In this document: positions 13,608 through 14,989 of the stretch, in pieces | Layout: every line of letters begins with the position of its first letter | How positions within the stretch are numbered: the first letter of the stretch is position 1 | Assembly (NCBI GenBank): GCA_013696425.1 | Contig: JACCYP010000216.1 | Span: forward strand, 1 to 14,989 | Reading direction: 5' to 3' | DNA from: Thermoleophilaceae bacterium | GTDB lineage: Bacteria > Actinomycetota > Thermoleophilia > Solirubrobacterales > Thermoleophilaceae | Length of the DNA stretch: 14,989 nucleotides | Notes under the pieces: model-generated | Database searches by the model: none | Seen by the model: the letters and a program-made list of their open reading frames with translations, nothing else | What the model was told of the DNA's origin: nothing | Made by a program: the position numbers and the translations under genes

Positions 13608-13621
13608 AGCGTAACTAGCAT
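13608..13621. promoter_or_regulatory. Back-to-back -10 boxes of the DUF445 operon and the DUF2510/DUF4870 gene
   Basis: AGCGTA-AC-TAGCAT contains TACGCT on the minus strand (13613-13608) and TAGCAT on the plus strand (13616-13621), only two bases apart. The plus box is 9 bases from the ATG at 13631 (leaderless type). The minus box leaves a short leader with the GGGGAG ribosome site for the TTG at 13590. Polymerase could not occupy both at once. Confidence 0.4.
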
Positions 13622-13630
13622 CGGCGGGAC

Positions 13631-14101
13631 ATGGCGACTCCACCCACCCCCGCCGGCTGGTATCCGGACCCGCAGGTGCCCGGGCACCAGCGCTACTGGG
13701 ACGGCGCGCAGTGGACCGAGCATTCCGCCCACGCCTCCGCGCTCAGCTCGCAGTCACGGCAGTGGGCCGCCGGCGCGCACCTCTCGGCGCTGATCGCAGC
13801 GTTCGCCGGGGGCCTGACGTTCATCGGTCCGCTCGTGGTCTTCCTGCTCAAGAAGGACGAGGACCCGTTCATCCGCGAACAGTCCGTCGAGGCGCTCAAC
13901 TTCAACATCTCCTTTCTGATCTACGAGGTGGTGCTCGGGATCGCGATGCTGGTGCTGTTCATCATCCTGGTCGGCCTGCTGCTGATCCCGGTGATGGCGA
14001 TCGTGGCGCTCGGCTGGCTGGTGCTGACGATCGTGGCGGCGGTGAAGGCGAACAACGGAGAGCACTACCGCTACCCGCTCACGATCCGCCTGATCTCCTA
14101 G
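13631..14101 (+). CDS. DUF2510 / DUF4870 (Tic20-like) small membrane protein
   Basis: A 156-residue membrane protein typical of actinobacteria. Residues 7-30 are a DUF2510 motif (PAGWYPDP...RYWDGAQWTEH), a short Trp/Tyr-rich module at the N-terminus of many actinobacterial membrane proteins. Residues 44-156 are a DUF4870/Tic20-like region with membrane helices at about 50-73 and 94-138 (FLIYEVVLGIAMLVLFIILV and the following hydrophobic stretch) and the conserved FIREQSVEALNFNISF between them. The ATG at 13631 is preceded by GGCGGGAC and a TAGCAT box. It is followed at once by a strong terminator. The function is unknown; the family is sometimes linked to membrane transport or stress, which cannot be tested here. 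Confidence 0.88.
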   Translation: MATPPTPAGWYPDPQVPGHQRYWDGAQWTEHSAHASALSSQSRQWAAGAHLSALIAAFAGGLTFIGPLVVFLLKKDEDPFIREQSVEALNFNISFLIYEVVLGIAMLVLFIILVGLLLIPVMAIVALGWLVLTIVAAVKANNGEHYRYPLTIRLIS

Positions 14102-14146
14102 CTCGCGTCTTCGGCGCTCGTTTGTGTCCGAGCGCCGAAAGCGAGC
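14101..14146. terminator. Bidirectional hairpin terminator between convergent genes
   Basis: TTCGGCGCTCG (14110-14120) and CGAGCGCCGAA (14129-14139) form a perfect 11-bp stem with an 8-base loop, extended after a small internal bulge by GCTCGC/GCGAGC (14101-14106 with 14141-14146). It fills the whole space between the DUF2510/DUF4870 stop and the convergent stop at 14149. No T-run of note follows in either direction, which is common in high-GC actinobacteria. Confidence 0.8.
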
Positions 14147-14148
14147 CC

Positions 14149-14989
14149 TCAGCGCGTCGCGCGCTCGAGCAGCTGGATCACGGATTCGTAGGGGCGGCCG
14201 GTCGCCTGCTCCATGCCGATCTCGCATGTCCGGTTTGCGGACACGTGCGCGTCGAAGGGCTCCACGCCGAGGTCGTCGGCCATCGGCCGCACCGCGGCGG
14301 CGGTGAGCTCCGGGTGGAGGAAGCCGCGGTCTCCGGCGAAGCCGCAGCAGGTGGATACGGACGGGACGTGAACCTCGCCGGCCAGGGCGCCCACGAGTGC
14401 CTCGGCCTTGGCGGCAAGGCCGAGGTGGCGCGACGCGCAGGTGGGATGCAGCGCGGCGTTGCGCACCGGGAGCGTGATCTCGAGACCGGGGAGGAGGTGA
14501 TCGTTCGCCCAGGCGACCGGATCGATCACCTCGACCCGGGCCAGCCGCTCGCGCGCCTCGTCGCCGAGGGCGACCGCGGCCTCCTCCTTCACCCCGAGCG
14601 CGCAGGAGGTGGCGTCGATCACGACTGGCAGCGATCCCTGCTCGCTCCAGCGCCAGAGGTTCGCTTCCAGCCGCTTCGCCATCACCGTCTGGGCATCCTT
14701 GAACCCCTTCGAGGTGAATGGCGTGGCACAGCAGGTACCGGCCACGTCCTCGGGGATCCACACCGGCTTCCCCGCGCGCGCCGAGACGGCCACCAGCGCC
14801 TCGGGCAGCGGCCGCGGCGCGGTCGCATGGCGCGAGGGCCCGAAGATGCGGTTGATGCAGGCAGGCAGGTAGACGGCCGTCGCGCCCCCACGGCGGGTGA
14901 AGGGCAGCTCCGCCGGCGCCGGATGGGGTGTGGCCTTCGTCCAGCGCGGCACGCGTTCGTCGCCGATGGCGGCACGAGCCGCCCGGGTG
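14149..14989 (-). CDS. D-lactate dehydrogenase-like FAD/Fe-S protein, CCG-domain C-terminal part (partial, N-terminus off the right edge)
   Basis: The frame stays open from the stop at 14149 to the window edge (280 codons), and the edge residues (AAIGDERVPRWTKATPHPAP) match the interior of large FAD plus iron-sulfur D-lactate or D-2-hydroxyacid dehydrogenases, so this is the C-terminal third of a longer gene. A GTG at 14952 is probably not a true start. The region has two cysteine-rich (CCG) halves: YLPACINRIFG with TCCATPFTSKGF, then ATSCALG, and HPTCASRHLG with STCCGFAGDRGFLHP and NRTCEIGM. Such domains bind iron-sulfur or quinone-linked redox centres in glycolate oxidase GlcF and heterodisulfide reductase HdrB relatives. 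The first half has CCA in place of CCG. It converges on the DUF2510/DUF4870 gene across a terminator. Confidence 0.85.
   Translation of the reverse strand, partial: TRAARAAIGDERVPRWTKATPHPAPAELPFTRRGGATAVYLPACINRIFGPSRHATAPRPLPEALVAVSARAGKPVWIPEDVAGTCCATPFTSKGFKDAQTVMAKRLEANLWRWSEQGSLPVVIDATSCALGVKEEAAVALGDEARERLARVEVIDPVAWANDHLLPGLEITLPVRNAALHPTCASRHLGLAAKAEALVGALAGEVHVPSVSTCCGFAGDRGFLHPELTAAAVRPMADDLGVEPFDAHVSANRTCEIGMEQATGRPYESVIQLLERATR

Noticed and set aside
12340..13614. 424-codon plus-strand open frame opposite DUF445
   Set aside because: It is a mirror of the DUF445 gene, rich in His, Asp and Leu from antisense reading; the duplicated GYVTN motifs on the minus strand are decisive.
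1..14989. Search by eye for CRISPR arrays, insertion sequences, tRNA and rRNA genes
   Set aside because: No regularly spaced repeats, transposase motifs, terminal inverted repeats, tRNA cloverleaf signatures or rRNA-like stretches were seen.

Overview
The window looks like chromosomal DNA from a high-GC Actinomycetota. Base composition, frequent GTG/TTG starts, and the gene families present (DUF2510/DUF4870 protein, WS/DGAT acyltransferase, c-di-AMP riboswitch ahead of an RlpA-like wall protein, RskA-like anti-sigma protein) fit this phylum. The mix resembles Thermoleophilia/Solirubrobacterales, but that placement is an inference from gene style only. I see no insertion sequence, phage gene, CRISPR array, rRNA or tRNA.

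Layout. (1) Minus strand, 1072 to the left edge: a partial gene fusing a sigma-70 region 4-like helix-turn-helix, one membrane helix and an RskA-like extracellular domain. (2) Plus strand, 1101-2515: a hotdog thioesterase overlapping a winged-helix (HTH_42/YcaQ-like) gene. The divergent pair in (1) and (2) appears to share one symmetric -10 box. (3) Minus strand, 6166-2512: WS/DGAT acyltransferase, YbaK-type aminoacyl-tRNA deacylase, a broken cupredoxin tail (4225-4112), then glutamine-dependent NAD+ synthetase, whose stop overlaps the winged-helix stop. (4) 6167-6421: a regulatory region with a CRP-like palindrome, facing -10 boxes and a ydaO-type c-di-AMP riboswitch, followed by a secreted RlpA-like protein (6422-7093). 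(5) Minus strand, 8937-7100: an SDR oxidoreductase and DNA polymerase IV, separated by a hairpin. (6) Plus strand, 8980-9969: a lipocalin-like CrtC/AttH/tocopherol-cyclase-type protein, divergent from the SDR. (7) 10033-10305 minus: a trypsin-like protease truncated just after the catalytic His. (8) Plus strand, 10355-11536: a lysine/arginine-rich histone-like small protein and an epoxide-hydrolase-type alpha/beta hydrolase. (9) Minus strand, 13590-11507: a DUF445 membrane protein translationally coupled to an Abi_alpha (DUF4393) protein. (10) Plus strand, 13631-14101: the DUF2510/DUF4870 membrane protein, ending in a strong hairpin. (11) Minus strand, 14149 to the right edge: the CCG-domain C-terminal part of a D-lactate dehydrogenase-like iron-sulfur flavoprotein.

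Most genes are unrelated housekeeping or accessory metabolism. The parts that clearly work together are regulatory. The 6167-6421 region probably integrates a cyclic-nucleotide regulator with c-di-AMP to control wall remodelling. Many genes that begin a transcription unit have a TANNNT box 6-11 bases before the start codon, whereas genes inside operons do not, which suggests widespread leaderless transcription. The best candidates for something little described are the sigma4/anti-sigma fusion, the DUF445-Abi_alpha pair, the shared symmetric promoter and the basic histone-like protein. I do not see an unmistakable new multi-gene system.
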